64,000 nucleotides of DNA from Propionispira raffinosivorans DSM 20765 (GCF_000381065.1 NZ_KB905842.1:62001-126000), one strand, 5' to 3'. Shown: positions 1 to 9,598, counted from the stretch's first letter. Program-made: numbers and translations. The notes: generated by a model not told the origin, from the sequence alone.

Positions 1-43
1 AACTGTTTAAAGAAGAAAAGGACAAGCAGGCTATGAGTAATCA

Positions 44-607
44 TTATAAGTGCATAATTAGTTTTTCTCCATCAGTAAATGCTCTTAAGGATAATTCCTC
101 AGATATTGCAAAATTAGAATCATGAGTTCCACAGCAATGAATACTATCCGTTAAATCCCAACCATAAAGTGCAAATACATTATTAATAAAATTAATATCA
201 TCTGCACCTATTTTAGGATCTGCACCCCCTTGAGCAAATATCGTTATTACCTTTTTACCTGGATGTCTTGGTACAAAATCTCCAAGCCCTCCAATCATTG
301 GAAATGTACGGTCTAACCAAACTTTTGCTTGACCTGTAATTTGGTGATAATAGATTGGCGAACCAAATATAATAGCATCTGCTTCATTAATAGCCTCATA
401 CATTGGTTGTAGATAATCTTGAATAGCACAACCATCATGTGCACGGCAATAATAACATCCTTGACAACCACGAATTCCAGAATCATTCAAATCAAATTCA
501 ATAATTTCGGCACCTTTTGATTTGGCTCCATTGACCACTTGTTCTAACAATTTTGCAGTATATCCATTTTTTCGTGGACTACCATTAAAAATAACAACCT
601 TTGACAT
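44..607 (-). CDS. Iron-sulfur flavoprotein / NADPH-dependent FMN reductase family
   Basis: A 187-residue flavodoxin-fold protein. The FMN phosphate loop GSPRKNG lies at residues 9-15 and the second flavin loop GSPIYY at 82-87. Four cysteines at 48, 51, 54 and 60 have the compact C-x2-C-x2-C-x5-C spacing known from iron-sulfur flavoproteins, so a 4Fe-4S cluster beside FMN is likely. The start ATG follows an AGGGAGCG ribosome site. It is divergent from the HxlR-type regulator at 733, the usual arrangement for a regulator controlling an oxidoreductase that answers electrophile or redox stress. Substrate unknown. A paralogous pair lies at 4352-5468. Confidence 0.85.
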   Translation of the reverse strand: MSKVVIFNGSPRKNGYTAKLLEQVVNGAKSKGAEIIEFDLNDSGIRGCQGCYYCRAHDGCAIQDYLQPMYEAINEADAIIFGSPIYYHQITGQAKVWLDRTFPMIGGLGDFVPRHPGKKVITIFAQGGADPKIGADDINFINNVFALYGWDLTDSIHCCGTHDSNFAISEELSLRAFTDGEKLIMHL

Positions 608-732
608 TTAATATCGCTCCCTTTTAGTAGTTTTATTTTAGATGTTGCTTGTGCATTGATTATAATATGAATGTTGTTATAATTGAAGTACGCACTTTAT
701 GGTTAGATACTCAATAAAAGGAGAGTGATTTT
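608..732. promoter_or_regulatory. Divergent promoter region, flavoprotein/HxlR regulator
   Basis: This 125-bp AT-rich spacer lies between two divergent starts. It carries ribosome sites for both genes (AGGGAG on the minus strand, AAAGGAGAG on the plus strand) and repeated GTTATAAT/ATTATAA-like stretches around 660-685 that could be -10 elements or an HxlR operator. No exact operator can be assigned. Confidence 0.4.
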
Positions 733-1071
733 ATGAAAGATGGACCTATTGATCCTTTGGTCTGTCCCATTTCATATACAGTATCTATTGTCAGTGGTAA
801 ATGGCAATGGGTAATATTATGGCTGTTATACAACGAAAAAGTACAAAGGTATGGAGAACTAAAGAAAAGACTGGCAACTATTTCTCATAAAATGTTAAGT
901 CAACAATTAGATTCACTTGAATTTGAGCAATTAATCCATCGTGAAGAATATCCACAAATACCTCCTAAAGTGGAATATTCTTTAACTGAGAAGGGCGAGA
1001 CATTAATCCCTATATTGAAGCTTATGGCGGTATGGGGAGTAAAGAACGGATTACAAGCACATATGGAGTAA
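733..1071 (+). CDS. HxlR-family winged-helix transcriptional regulator
   Basis: A 112-residue HxlR-type MarR-like regulator, the usual family length. The central region carries the winged helix with the family hallmark HKMLSQQL, followed by the wing segment PPKVEYSLTEKG. A single cysteine at residue 11 sits where redox-sensing HxlR proteins (HypR, QorR) carry their reactive cysteine; redox control is therefore inferred. ATG follows AAAGGAGAG. It probably controls itself and the divergent flavoprotein. It is clearly paralogous to the regulator at 4352-4684. Confidence 0.9.
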   Translation: MKDGPIDPLVCPISYTVSIVSGKWQWVILWLLYNEKVQRYGELKKRLATISHKMLSQQLDSLEFEQLIHREEYPQIPPKVEYSLTEKGETLIPILKLMAVWGVKNGLQAHME

Positions 1072-1180
1072 ATTGTATATATTATTTCTATTCATAAGCA
1101 TACAATTTTAGGTGAATACTAGAACCTATCGACATAAATTTAATTCAAGTAATGGAGCATTGGAATTAAATAGTAGATAT

Positions 1181-1230
1181 CGAAATGCATCAAATGACAA
1201 ATAATAATATTTGTCATTTGATGCATTTCG
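1181..1230. promoter_or_regulatory. Perfect 23-bp palindrome upstream of the TetR gene
   Basis: A perfect inverted repeat with 23-bp arms and a 4-nt centre, containing CGAAATGCATC and GATGCATTTCG. It ends 35 bp before the TetR-family start. There is no T-run after it, which favours an operator over an intrinsic terminator, although it may also end the upstream HxlR transcript. Confidence 0.55.
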
Positions 1231-1265
1231 TGTTATTATAACTTTAAGGAGATGAAACATATTTT

Positions 1266-1853
1266 ATGGGGGATTTTTTAGGAGCACTAACGAAAGAGCA
1301 GATACTTGTGGCAACAGAAGAAGCGCTCCGACGTTTTGGAGTAGCAAAAACTTCTGTTATAGATGTGGCTCGCATCTTGAATGTAAGTCATGGAACGATT
1401 TATCGACACTTCAAAAGCAAGAATGAGCTTCTTGAAGGCGTTACAGAGAAGTGGCTTGACGAAAAAATCATTAAACCGTTAACCGATGTTTGTAACGACA
1501 CTTCAATGGAAGGGCCTCAATATTTACAGTCATATCTTCGGACACTCATTGAATTAAAACACCACTATGCTCGTGAAGATGAAGAGATGTTTAAAATGTA
1601 TGCGAAAGTAACCGATGAAGCTGCTGACTTAATTTATAAACACGTTAATCATATTACAGATCAAATGGGTGAAATCATTACCCGTAGTCACATAAAATCT
1701 GAGGAACCTTCTCGATTAGCCCGAACTATTTTCTATGCTACGATACGATTCCATCACCCAGCCCATGCATATGAATGGAAAAGTCCAACGATTTATAAGG
1801 AGTTTTTAGATGTGTGGACTTTACTGGAAAAAGGTTTTATATCTGAAACGTGA
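1266..1853 (+). CDS. TetR/AcrR-family transcriptional regulator
   Basis: 195 residues with an N-terminal TetR helix-turn-helix at about residues 26-50 (DVARILNVSHGTIYRHF) and a variable ligand-binding C-terminus. AAGGAG lies upstream of the ATG. It is followed after about 70 bp by an SDR oxidoreductase and a cupin protein on the same strand. It therefore probably represses this small set in response to a small molecule; the 50-bp palindrome just upstream is the obvious operator candidate. Ligand unknown. Confidence 0.9.
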   Translation: MGDFLGALTKEQILVATEEALRRFGVAKTSVIDVARILNVSHGTIYRHFKSKNELLEGVTEKWLDEKIIKPLTDVCNDTSMEGPQYLQSYLRTLIELKHHYAREDEEMFKMYAKVTDEAADLIYKHVNHITDQMGEIITRSHIKSEEPSRLARTIFYATIRFHHPAHAYEWKSPTIYKEFLDVWTLLEKGFISET

Positions 1854-1922
1854 AATACGGGGAAGCGGATGAATTTCACAATTTTAGTAACAGGTGCAAA
1901 AATAAAGTAGAAGGAAGGTTGA

Positions 1923-2669
1923 ATGAAAATGAAAATTTTAGAAGGAAAAGTAGCAATCATAACAGGGTCTTCGAGAGGCATTGGACGTGTTGTTGCTGAA
2001 CAACTGGCTGATTTAGGTGCTAACGTGGTGATTAATTATTCCAGCAATCGCCAAAAAGCAGATGATGTGGTGGAAGGTATTCTTAAAAAAGGAAGCAAAG
2101 CGGTAGCACTTCATGCTGATCTAAGTAAGTTAAGTGATGTTAAAGAATTGTTTACAAAAACAATTGAAGCGTTCGGTAAAGTGGATATTCTGATTAATAA
2201 TGCAGGGCTGATGATAACCAAACCTCTTTCGGATGTAACGGAAGACGATTTTGATAAACAATTTGCTGTAAATGTAAAAGGTACTTTCTTTGCTTGTCAG
2301 CAAGCCTTGAAACATATGGAAAACAACGGAAGGATCGTGAACTTCTCGACGTCTGTAGCCGGGCAAATGTTTCCGACGTACAGTGTATATGCTGGTACAA
2401 AAGGTGCAGTTGAACAATTCACTCGTCAACTTGCAAAAGAATTTGGTTCTAAGCAAATTACAATTAATGCAGTGGCTCCTGGACCTGTAAACACTGAGCT
2501 TTTTAAATTGGGAAAAACAGAGCAGCAAATTGACGCTATGAAAAAGATGAATGCTTTTGGCCGAATTGGTGAACCAGAAGATATTGCAAATGTTATTGAA
2601 TTTTTAGTAAGTGATAAATCACAATGGGTAACAGGTCAAACCCTGCGCGTAAATGGTGGGTTTATTTAA
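1923..2669 (+). CDS. Short-chain dehydrogenase/reductase (SDR)
   Basis: A 248-residue classical SDR. The NAD(P)-binding motif TGSSRGIG is at residues 14-21, NNAG at 92-95, a serine around 142-144, and the catalytic Y156-x3-K160 pair in YAGTK. The C-terminal GQTLRVNGG segment is typical of FabG-like members. A second ATG six bases downstream is an alternative start. It lies between a TetR regulator and a cupin gene, suggesting a role in carbonyl detoxification. Substrate cannot be told from sequence. Confidence 0.9.
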   Translation: MKMKILEGKVAIITGSSRGIGRVVAEQLADLGANVVINYSSNRQKADDVVEGILKKGSKAVALHADLSKLSDVKELFTKTIEAFGKVDILINNAGLMITKPLSDVTEDDFDKQFAVNVKGTFFACQQALKHMENNGRIVNFSTSVAGQMFPTYSVYAGTKGAVEQFTRQLAKEFGSKQITINAVAPGPVNTELFKLGKTEQQIDAMKKMNAFGRIGEPEDIANVIEFLVSDKSQWVTGQTLRVNGGFI

Positions 2670-2730
2670 ACAAGTTACTCGTAAAAAGACTTAATTCTAT
2701 GCACTTTATTGATTATAGGGGGCACTGCTA

Positions 2731-3069
2731 GTGAAGGATTTTCCAGAATTTATGAAAAATGAGAAAAATCATATTGATAGCAATCAACAAAATACAAAAG
2801 ATATTGATGGATACTTTTTTACAGGTAATGACGGTAGTCAGATGGCTTTTTGGACATGTTATGCTGATAGAATCTCTAAAGAACATAAGCATCCATTCGA
2901 TGAATATATGGTATGTATTTCTGGGAAATATATTGTTAACATGAATGGACAAAAAATCATTTTAAATCCCGGCGATGAACTTTTTATTCCAAAAGGAACG
3001 GCACAAGGTGGGAGTTGTATTGCGGGGACAAGGACAATCCACGTTTTTGGTGGAAAGAGAATCATATAA
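2731..3069 (+). CDS. Single-domain cupin protein
   Basis: 112 residues starting with GTG after a TAGGGGG ribosome site. Cupin motif 1 is visible as H-x-H-x4-E followed by the strand ending in ISGKY, and motif 2 as PGDELFIPKGTAQGG. The metal-binding histidines of motif 1 are present, but the usual histidine of motif 2 is not obvious. It lies 60 bp after the SDR gene and is probably cotranscribed. Function unknown; cupins of this size are often small isomerases, dioxygenase-like enzymes or ligand sensors. Confidence 0.7.
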   Translation: MKDFPEFMKNEKNHIDSNQQNTKDIDGYFFTGNDGSQMAFWTCYADRISKEHKHPFDEYMVCISGKYIVNMNGQKIILNPGDELFIPKGTAQGGSCIAGTRTIHVFGGKRII

Positions 3070-3167
3070 TAAAAGAGAATTTGCGAACAATTCAAAGGAT
3101 AAGTAGTGCAATTGGTTTATTTAGATTGTGGTAATGCCAAATATATCTTGACCAATAGGCAAATATA

Positions 3168-3196
3168 TTGACTTTGATTTTTCTGGTATATATAAT
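3168..3196 (+). promoter_or_regulatory. Sigma-A type promoter for the esterase gene
   Basis: TTGACT (3168-3173) and a perfect TATAAT (3191-3196) are separated by 17 bp. They lie about 86 bp upstream of the esterase ATG, which implies a leader of roughly 75 nt. Confidence 0.7.
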
Positions 3197-3281
3197 GATT
3201 ATATAAATTGCAACATATCATTTTATACATGTTTCAATTTTGTCAATTTACAGAGGTGAATTAAAGGGAGTGGGGTTTTAT

Positions 3282-4274
3282 ATGAATTTAAAAAAAGCCA
3301 TAACAATGATGACCTTGAGCGGAGTACTGTTGAGTTTAGGGGGCGTGGTTACGGCTTCGGCCGAAACCGTTCATGCTGATGACAGCAAAGTACTTAATGT
3401 ACAGGTAAAAAAAACGCCGGTTGACTTGATCTCCGATGTTGTTTATGAGCAAGTGTCAACTATGGGGTATGAAAATGTCGCTATGAAGATGGATGTGCTC
3501 AAGCCCGAGAAAAAAGAAAAAATGCCGGCAGTTATCTTTGTTACGGGGGGCGGGTTTATCCATGCCAATAAAGATAAATATATACAACAGCGCCTGCAAA
3601 TTGCTGATGCTGGCTACGTTGTTGCCAGCATTCAATATCGTGTGGCACCGACAGGAAAGTTTCCAGAACCAGTTGAAGATGTAAAGGCAGCGATCCGTTA
3701 TATAAAAGCCAATGCAGAAAAATTTAACATTGATCCGAATAATGTCGCTGTTATGGGAGATTCGGCCGGTGGATATTTGTCTGCTATGGTCGGCACGAGT
3801 AACGGCACGAAGAAATTCGATAAAGGCGAAAATCTCGATCAAAGCAGCGATGTAAAAGCGGCTGTCGATATCTATGGTCTGTCTGATTTGACGCGTGTTG
3901 GCTCTGATTTTTCCGAAACTGTACAGAAAAAACATAAATCTGCCGGAGCATCCGAAGCTCTTTGGGTAAATGGCTGTCCGACTTTCGGCGGTGAAGATGG
4001 CGGGATTCTGGCAGATCCGGCTAGTGCGGCAGCGGCAAATCCGATTCATTATATTTCCGATAAAACGGCACCATTTCTTCTGATGCATGGAACGGCTGAT
4101 CAACTCGTATCACCGAGTCAGACGGAAATACTGCACCAAGCGCTGCAATCTCATGGAATAAAATCCACACGTTATGAAGTTACCGGTGCTGCTCATGGTG
4201 GTGTGTACTGGGTACAGCCAGAAGTTATGCAAGTCGTTATCGATTTCTTAAATCAATACTTAAAAACAAAATAA
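3282..4274 (+). CDS. Secreted alpha/beta-hydrolase (HSL/BD-FAE type esterase)
   Basis: 330 residues from the ATG at 3282, preferred over an in-frame upstream TTG because AAAGGGAGTGG sits just before it. A signal peptide is clear: KK, a hydrophobic stretch, then TASA with cleavage after A27. The mature enzyme has an oxyanion-loop motif TGGGF (88-92), nucleophile elbow GDSAGG with Ser161, Asp273 (GTADQ) and His305 (AAHGG). This is a complete triad of the hormone-sensitive-lipase/carbohydrate-esterase type. It has its own strong promoter and a strong terminator. It probably hydrolyses an ester outside the cytoplasm; substrate unknown. Confidence 0.88.
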   Translation: MNLKKAITMMTLSGVLLSLGGVVTASAETVHADDSKVLNVQVKKTPVDLISDVVYEQVSTMGYENVAMKMDVLKPEKKEKMPAVIFVTGGGFIHANKDKYIQQRLQIADAGYVVASIQYRVAPTGKFPEPVEDVKAAIRYIKANAEKFNIDPNNVAVMGDSAGGYLSAMVGTSNGTKKFDKGENLDQSSDVKAAVDIYGLSDLTRVGSDFSETVQKKHKSAGASEALWVNGCPTFGGEDGGILADPASAAAANPIHYISDKTAPFLLMHGTADQLVSPSQTEILHQALQSHGIKSTRYEVTGAAHGGVYWVQPEVMQVVIDFLNQYLKTK

Positions 4275-4302
4275 ATTATTTCATCATAAAATATTGAAAC
4301 AC

Positions 4303-4342
4303 AAATAGAGGGTGCACCATTTTGGTACACCCTCTATTTTGC
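4303..4342. terminator. Bidirectional intrinsic terminator
   Basis: An AAATAGAGGGTG-type stem with a 3-nt loop region, flanked by A-rich and T-rich tails. It lies between the convergent esterase and HxlR genes and can serve both strands. Confidence 0.8.
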
Positions 4343-4351
4343 TGTATAGTT

Positions 4352-4684
4352 TTACACTTCATAGGGCTTATTTATTTCTCCCCAACTTGACATAAGCTGC
4401 AGTATGGGAATGAGGGTTGCCCCTTTTTCTGTTAAGGAATATTCAACTTTAGGTGGAACTTGATGATATTCGTTTCGATAGATCAAATTTTCGGATTCTA
4501 GTTCTTTAAGCTGCTGGCTTAACATCTTATGTGTAATTAATGGTATCGTTCGTTTCAACTCGCCGTAGCGTTGTACTCCATTTTCAAATAATTTATAAAG
4601 TATAAGCCATTTCCATTTACCTCCGACAACGGACAGTGTATATGTAATAGAACATTTACATTCATTCGGTGACCATTTTTGCAT
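4352..4684 (-). CDS. HxlR-family transcriptional regulator (second copy)
   Basis: 110 residues, with the same winged-helix body as the regulator at 733: HKMLSQQL, PPKVEYSLTEKG and the C-terminal LIPILQLM helix. Cysteines at 9 and 11 could form the redox switch known in some HxlR proteins. It is divergent from a flavodoxin-fold gene at 4800, so the regulator-flavoprotein arrangement occurs twice within 5 kb. It most likely represses itself and its divergent neighbour. Confidence 0.9.
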   Translation of the reverse strand: MQKWSPNECKCSITYTLSVVGGKWKWLILYKLFENGVQRYGELKRTIPLITHKMLSQQLKELESENLIYRNEYHQVPPKVEYSLTEKGATLIPILQLMSSWGEINKPYEV

Positions 4685-4799
4685 TATTACTCTCCTTTTC
4701 GATAGTATCTATCATAAAAGTGCATACTTTTCTTTTTGATAATATCATATACAATTAGAAGCAAGAAAGCAATTGATAAAAGAAAGGTGACTTTACATT

Positions 4800-5468
4800 A
4801 TGAAAAAAGTAATAGCTATTAATGGCAGTCCAAGGAAAAAATGGAATACGGCTACTTTATTGAATAAAGCACTCGAAGGAGCGGCTTCACAGGGAGCAGA
4901 GACAGAGCTCATCCATCTTTATGATTTAAAATATAAAGGCTGTATAAGTTGTTTTGCCTGCAAACTAAAAGATGGGAAAAGTTATGGAAAATGTGCCTGT
5001 AACGATGATTTGACACCAATTTTAAAAAAAATTGAACAAGCGGATGCGCTAATTTTAGGATCTCCTATTTATTTAGGCGTAGCTACTGGCGAAATGAGAT
5101 CCTTTATCGAACGTTTAATTTTCCCTTATTTTGTGTATGATGAGAACTATTCCTCGCTTTTTGATAAAAAGATACCCACTGGTTTTGTTTATACGATGAA
5201 TGTAAATGAGCAGCAGATGAAAGATAGTGGATATAATTCCAATCTACAAATAACGGAATGGGCTTTGAAGAATGTTTTTGGTGCATCAGAATCGTTGATT
5301 GTCACCGATACCTATCAGTTTCAAGATTATTCCAAATATGTTGCACCGAAATTCAATGTCGAGGAAAAAGCCAAACGACGCGAAGAAGAATTTCCTAAGG
5401 ATTGTGAAAAAGCCTTTGCAATGGGGGCTAAATTTGCGGCAGGAGTGAATATAGATGGAATTAATTGA
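4800..5468 (+). CDS. Iron-sulfur flavoprotein / flavodoxin-family NAD(P)H oxidoreductase
   Basis: 222 residues with GSPRKKWNT (9-17) and GSPIYLG flavin loops. Cysteines at 48, 51 and 54 plus 65 and 67 resemble the iron-sulfur flavoprotein signature, with a longer gap to the fourth cysteine. An AGAAAGGTG ribosome site precedes the ATG. The 3' end overlaps the nitroreductase gene by 14 bp, so the two are translationally coupled and probably exchange electrons. It is a relative of the protein at 44-607 but longer at the C-terminus. Confidence 0.85.
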   Translation: MKKVIAINGSPRKKWNTATLLNKALEGAASQGAETELIHLYDLKYKGCISCFACKLKDGKSYGKCACNDDLTPILKKIEQADALILGSPIYLGVATGEMRSFIERLIFPYFVYDENYSSLFDKKIPTGFVYTMNVNEQQMKDSGYNSNLQITEWALKNVFGASESLIVTDTYQFQDYSKYVAPKFNVEEKAKRREEEFPKDCEKAFAMGAKFAAGVNIDGIN

Positions 5469-6267
5469 AATAAATCAAGAAAAATGTATTAAATGTGGAA
5501 TTTGCATCGATGAATGCCCAACCAGAGTTTTAGTTATGGGAGCAGATGGTCCGGTGGCAGGGCAGCCGCAGAACTGTAATGAGTGCGGGCATTGTGTTGC
5601 CATATGTCCACGGGAGGCAATTGATAATCAAAAAGCCCCTTTCGTGAATCAACCTACTTTAAAAGAATTTCCGGTTTTAAATGAAAAAACTGCGCAACAA
5701 TTTCTTAGGTCTCGCCGATCAATACGCTGTTATAAAAATACTGCTGTTCCAAGAGACACATTATTAAAATTAGTTGAAATTGCTCGCTTTGCACCTACTG
5801 CTAGTAATCGGCAGGGTGTGTCTTATCTTATTATCGAAGATAAGGAAATTCTTAAAAAGGTTACTGAGACAACAATAGAGTGGATGGAAGCAGAAGTTTT
5901 AAAGGATGCACCATCGCATTGGAGTTTTCCTATTCACATTCGTGCTTATCGAAAAAATGGGTTGGATAATATTTTGCATGATGCACCTCATTTGATTTTA
6001 GCCATGGCATCAAATGATTTATCAAATGGAAGAGAAAACACGATTTTTTCGCTTGCTTACCTTGAACTTTTTGCAACGTCACTTGGATTGGGTTCTTGCT
6101 GGGCAGGACTTATTGAAATGTGTGTATTTGCCAAGTATGGTCCATTGCTGGAATTATTCAAAATTCCCAATGGTAAAGTGATAACCGGAGCAGTTATGCT
6201 TGGTTATCCTAAATATAAGTTTAAAAGACTGGTTGATCGTAATCCATTAGATGTGACTTGGTTATAA
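5455..6267 (+). CDS. Ferredoxin-nitroreductase fusion protein
   Basis: 270 residues. The N-terminus carries two 4Fe-4S motifs (C11, C14, C17, C21 and C41, C44, C47, C51). The rest, from about residue 75, is a nitroreductase-family FMN domain beginning with a RSRRSIR motif. This bipartite architecture is common in anaerobes, where clusters feed electrons from ferredoxin to FMN. It overlaps the preceding flavoprotein gene by 14 bp, which supports a shared pathway. Reduction of nitro-aromatics or quinones is plausible but not shown. Confidence 0.88.
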   Translation: MELIEINQEKCIKCGICIDECPTRVLVMGADGPVAGQPQNCNECGHCVAICPREAIDNQKAPFVNQPTLKEFPVLNEKTAQQFLRSRRSIRCYKNTAVPRDTLLKLVEIARFAPTASNRQGVSYLIIEDKEILKKVTETTIEWMEAEVLKDAPSHWSFPIHIRAYRKNGLDNILHDAPHLILAMASNDLSNGRENTIFSLAYLELFATSLGLGSCWAGLIEMCVFAKYGPLLELFKIPNGKVITGAVMLGYPKYKFKRLVDRNPLDVTWL

Positions 6268-6479
6268 TAGCTTCATTGTTTACAAAGAGCAACGGCGATT
6301 TATAAGTGATGACGAAAAAAGCAGTATAGTTGAGCTAATCAAAGGAATTTATTTAATTTAGTACTTTTACACTAAATGATGGCTTTAAATGTTGATTTAT
6401 AAGAAAATTCTTACATTGCAAAACAATACGTTTATAGTAAACTTATTGTAGACATGGATGCGAAAGGAAGCGGGATGCA

Positions 6480-7235
6480 ATGGTTGTTTCTGGAAAAATT
6501 AACACTCGTGGGAAAATTTCTACTCTTACCCCAGCACATCAAGATACTAAATTTATAAATACCGGGAAAACAACGAAAGGTTCTGGAGTTGCGGCAGTTT
6601 TTCGAAAGAGTACTTTAGCGGATTATAACGATAAAGAATTAAGTCAGCTGCAAAAAAGTATGCTGAATTTACAAGACCAAATAGGGAAAATTCAAGATAA
6701 TGACGATATTGACAGTAAGACCAAAAAAGAATTATTAGAAAACCTGAACAGTCAATTGGAAGAAGTAAAGGCTGAATTGGAGAAGGCCTCAGCTGCTACA
6801 ACAAGTAAAACGAATGACGACAACAATAAACAGTCGACTGCGAAAGATTCGAAGCCGACGGAACAATCATCGCAAGATGATATAATATCAATGGGATCAG
6901 ATTTTAAGCAAGTCAAGGCAGCCAGCACTACCTCTGTGAAACTTAAAACGGAAGCTAAATTGGAGAAAAATGAACTTAAGCGTGCTATTAATGATCCAAA
7001 TGAACATTTACGGCTCGAAGCTGCTGATATAATTGATAAGCGTCAAGGCGAAATAAATCGTAAAAATGATTCTGTGGAAACGTTAAATTCGCTTATTCAA
7101 GATGTAGAAAAAAACTCGAAAACAAAAGTTAATAATACTAAAAAAGATCCTAAAATAGGGGGTAGTAATACGGAAATAGTTTCTGCGTCTGATAATGGGA
7201 ATTCAGATGAAAACGCTAAAAAAATGTTGCTGTAG
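6480..7235 (+). CDS. Hypothetical hydrophilic coiled-coil protein
   Basis: 251 residues, strongly charged and rich in Lys, Asp, Asn and Ser. There are no membrane segments, no cysteines and no signal peptide. Residues about 50-100 form a heptad-like coiled coil (LSQLQKSMLNLQDQIGKIQ), followed by a low-complexity Ser/Thr/Asn linker and a second helical part around 155-210. GAAAGGAAGCGGG precedes the ATG. It is a single-gene unit ending in a terminator. Spacing to the chemoreceptor gene leaves a possible flagellar or chemotaxis link, but no family is recognised. Confidence 0.6.
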   Translation: MVVSGKINTRGKISTLTPAHQDTKFINTGKTTKGSGVAAVFRKSTLADYNDKELSQLQKSMLNLQDQIGKIQDNDDIDSKTKKELLENLNSQLEEVKAELEKASAATTSKTNDDNNKQSTAKDSKPTEQSSQDDIISMGSDFKQVKAASTTSVKLKTEAKLEKNELKRAINDPNEHLRLEAADIIDKRQGEINRKNDSVETLNSLIQDVEKNSKTKVNNTKKDPKIGGSNTEIVSASDNGNSDENAKKMLL

Positions 7236-7270
7236 TGCGTAAAGTAACAGATCTGATTCTATGAAATAAA

Positions 7271-7326
7271 AAATAGCCGTTGATTTATATTCATATTATG
7301 GATGTAAAGCAACGGCTATTCTTTTA
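7271..7326 (+). terminator. Intrinsic terminator
   Basis: Stem AAATAGCCGTTG with CAACGGCTATT and a 27-nt loop, followed by a T-rich stretch. It ends the coiled-coil gene. Confidence 0.7.
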
Positions 7327-7461
7327 TATATAGACTTTGTTATTGTGAGAGGGATTCAGGTCAGTGTTGGCGAAGTGGTATGTAAAGATTTTGTGTTTGA
7401 AATGATATATATTAAATGAATAGGTAAAGCTTTGCAATACAATATTTTGGGAGGGTATGAA

Positions 7462-9513
7462 ATGACGAATAAATCAGGGTCATTATTTTTAGCTCCAGGA
7501 ATCAAAGTAATGCAGCGTTTAGAGTTTTTGCATAAAATACTAGTTTTGCTTGTAATTTTATTGATCCCTATTCTTTTGTTATCATATGCATTTCATGGGG
7601 AAATTCGCAAAGTAACGGATTTTGCAGCCAATGAACGGCACGGACTAAAATATGTTTTGCCGTTATCAGAACTGTTGATAGAGGTAAGTCAGGATACAGC
7701 GGACACTTTCAATTTGAATAATAGTGTGGAACTAATTAGTCGCATCGATCAAAATGATGCAGAATTTGGCAAACAATTAAAAACAACAGATCGTTGGCTT
7801 GAACTTAAAGCGATGCTCGAACACAAAAGTGTTACAACACGGCAGCAAGTTATGGATAAAACTACAGATTTGATTGCGATCGTTGGTGATTCATCGGGGT
7901 TAGTCCTTGATCCAGATATTGATAGTTATTATATAATGGATACAGCTATCGTGAAATATCCAGAGTTATTAAAAAAGACCAATCAAGCAGCAACGGCAGC
8001 GATAAAAGATTTATCAAAAACAAATAAAACAATGGATGAGCAAATAGAAATACCAATGCTTGCCGGATCTATTCAATCGACAATTGAAGGTGCGGAAATA
8101 GGTGTTAACAATGCTGTCAAAGCAAACACATCCTTAACAAGCGGGTTAGAAGCTTTTGCTGCATCGAAGCGTGCAACAATGAGTTTATTGGAAGAAGTAA
8201 ATCATACATTATTGAAAAGTAGTGAAGCAAAAGGTACGTATGCAAATCGACAATTGATACAAAGTCAGTTAAAACAAGTAAATGGTCAAAGCGCAGCAGC
8301 GTATCGTTTATATTTAAATCAGCTTGATACATTGCTTTTAAAGCGTATCGATACGATTACAACCCATGAAAAATCAATTTTATGGGGGATCCTTTTTGTT
8401 TTTATTATTGCGTTTTATTTGTTATTGGCATTGTATTATTCCTTAAAACAGTCCATTATGTCAATTTTCGATGGGACACACAATTTTTCGCAGGGAGATT
8501 GGCGTAATTCGATTCAAATTGTATCAAATGATGAGTTTGCAGAAATTACGGATTCATTAAATAAAGTTCGTGAAGGCATACGACCGATGATTCAGAGCAT
8601 TTTGAATTCAACACAGCAATTAACATCCTTGGCTGGTGAGCTTACGACGATATCGACACATTTAGAACATGTAGCAGATATCATGGTACAATCTGTTTCT
8701 TTGGTTGATGGGGGCGGAAAACAGCAGATGGGGGCAGTTCATAAAAGTTTACAGGCCATCGAAAAGATGTCGACTAATATTGAACAAATTACGAATAATA
8801 CAGTCGTTGCCAAGACTTCTTCGGAACAGACGGCGGATGCTGCTCAAAAAGGAACTGTTTCTATTGAACTGGTAGTGGAACAGATGTCACATATTGAGAG
8901 AACTGTTCTTGATTCAGCAAATATTGTAAAAACTTTAGGTGAGCATTCACAAAAAGTTGGACAAATTATTGATACGATTTCAGCAATTGCCGATCAGACG
9001 AATTTATTAGCTCTGAATGCTGCCATTGAAGCGGCTAGAGCCGGGGAGAATGGTCGAGGTTTTGCCGTTGTTGCCGAAGAAGTTCGGAAATTAGCGGAAC
9101 AATCGCAAGATGCGACAAAAGAAATTTCTCAAATCATACAAGAAATTCAACAAGAAACTTGGAAAGCAGTGGATGCTATGCAAGCAGGCACTGGCGTTGT
9201 AAAAAATGGGTCCGAGGTAGTGAACACTGCCGGAAAATCTTTTACAGAAATAGCAGATTTGGTCTATCATGTTTCAGGAACCATTCATCAGATTGCTGAT
9301 ACGGTTCAAATTATATCTCAGGCAAATCAAGAAATTATAGTGACTGTTGATGAAATAAAAGATATTAGCAATGAATCGGTTCTTCAAACTAAGAATGTTT
9401 CGGAAGCTACGGGAGAACAAACACTTTCGATGAAAGAGATTATCGTATCAAGTCAGACTCTATCAAAAATAGCGGATGAATTGCAGGGAACGGTGAAGTT
9501 TTTCAAAATATGA
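7462..9513 (+). CDS. Methyl-accepting chemotaxis protein
   Basis: 683 residues from the ATG at 7462, chosen over an in-frame TTG 30 bases upstream because TTGGGAGGG lies immediately before it. The first membrane helix is at about 24-44, then a large helical extracytoplasmic sensor of roughly 260 residues. The second helix is at about 304-328, followed by a HAMP-like linker and a signalling domain whose conserved hairpin tip (around 503-547, [15 protein letters not shown]) is intact. It senses an unknown ligand and signals to CheA/CheW. It is one of three receptors in the window; the other two have shorter, roughly 150-residue sensors. Confidence 0.93.
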   Translation: MTNKSGSLFLAPGIKVMQRLEFLHKILVLLVILLIPILLLSYAFHGEIRKVTDFAANERHGLKYVLPLSELLIEVSQDTADTFNLNNSVELISRIDQNDAEFGKQLKTTDRWLELKAMLEHKSVTTRQQVMDKTTDLIAIVGDSSGLVLDPDIDSYYIMDTAIVKYPELLKKTNQAATAAIKDLSKTNKTMDEQIEIPMLAGSIQSTIEGAEIGVNNAVKANTSLTSGLEAFAASKRATMSLLEEVNHTLLKSSEAKGTYANRQLIQSQLKQVNGQSAAAYRLYLNQLDTLLLKRIDTITTHEKSILWGILFVFIIAFYLLLALYYSLKQSIMSIFDGTHNFSQGDWRNSIQIVSNDEFAEITDSLNKVREGIRPMIQSILNSTQQLTSLAGELTTISTHLEHVADIMVQSVSLVDGGGKQQMGAVHKSLQAIEKMSTNIEQITNNTVVAKTSSEQTADAAQKGTVSIELVVEQMSHIERTVLDSANIVKTLGEHSQKVGQIIDTISAIADQTNLLALNAAIEAARAGENGRGFAVVAEEVRKLAEQSQDATKEISQIIQEIQQETWKAVDAMQAGTGVVKNGSEVVNTAGKSFTEIADLVYHVSGTIHQIADTVQIISQANQEIIVTVDEIKDISNESVLQTKNVSEATGEQTLSMKEIIVSSQTLSKIADELQGTVKFFKI

Positions 9514-9593
9514 TTATTGTCATTTGTCACACAAGCGATAATTTCTTTAATCTCTGGAACTGCATTTCCCATTCTGGCGGAAAGATCGAGAAA
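9514..9593 (-). pseudogene. Remnant of a Cof-type HAD phosphatase (3' end)
   Basis: Read on the minus strand this stretch encodes MGNAVPEIKEI followed by VTNDNN, matching the C-terminal part of the intact HAD gene at 14713-15579. The nucleotide match to 14757-14835 is strong. No full gene remains. The fragment starts directly after the chemoreceptor stop codon, which marks a recombination junction. Confidence 0.75.
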
Positions 9594-9598
9594 TATTG

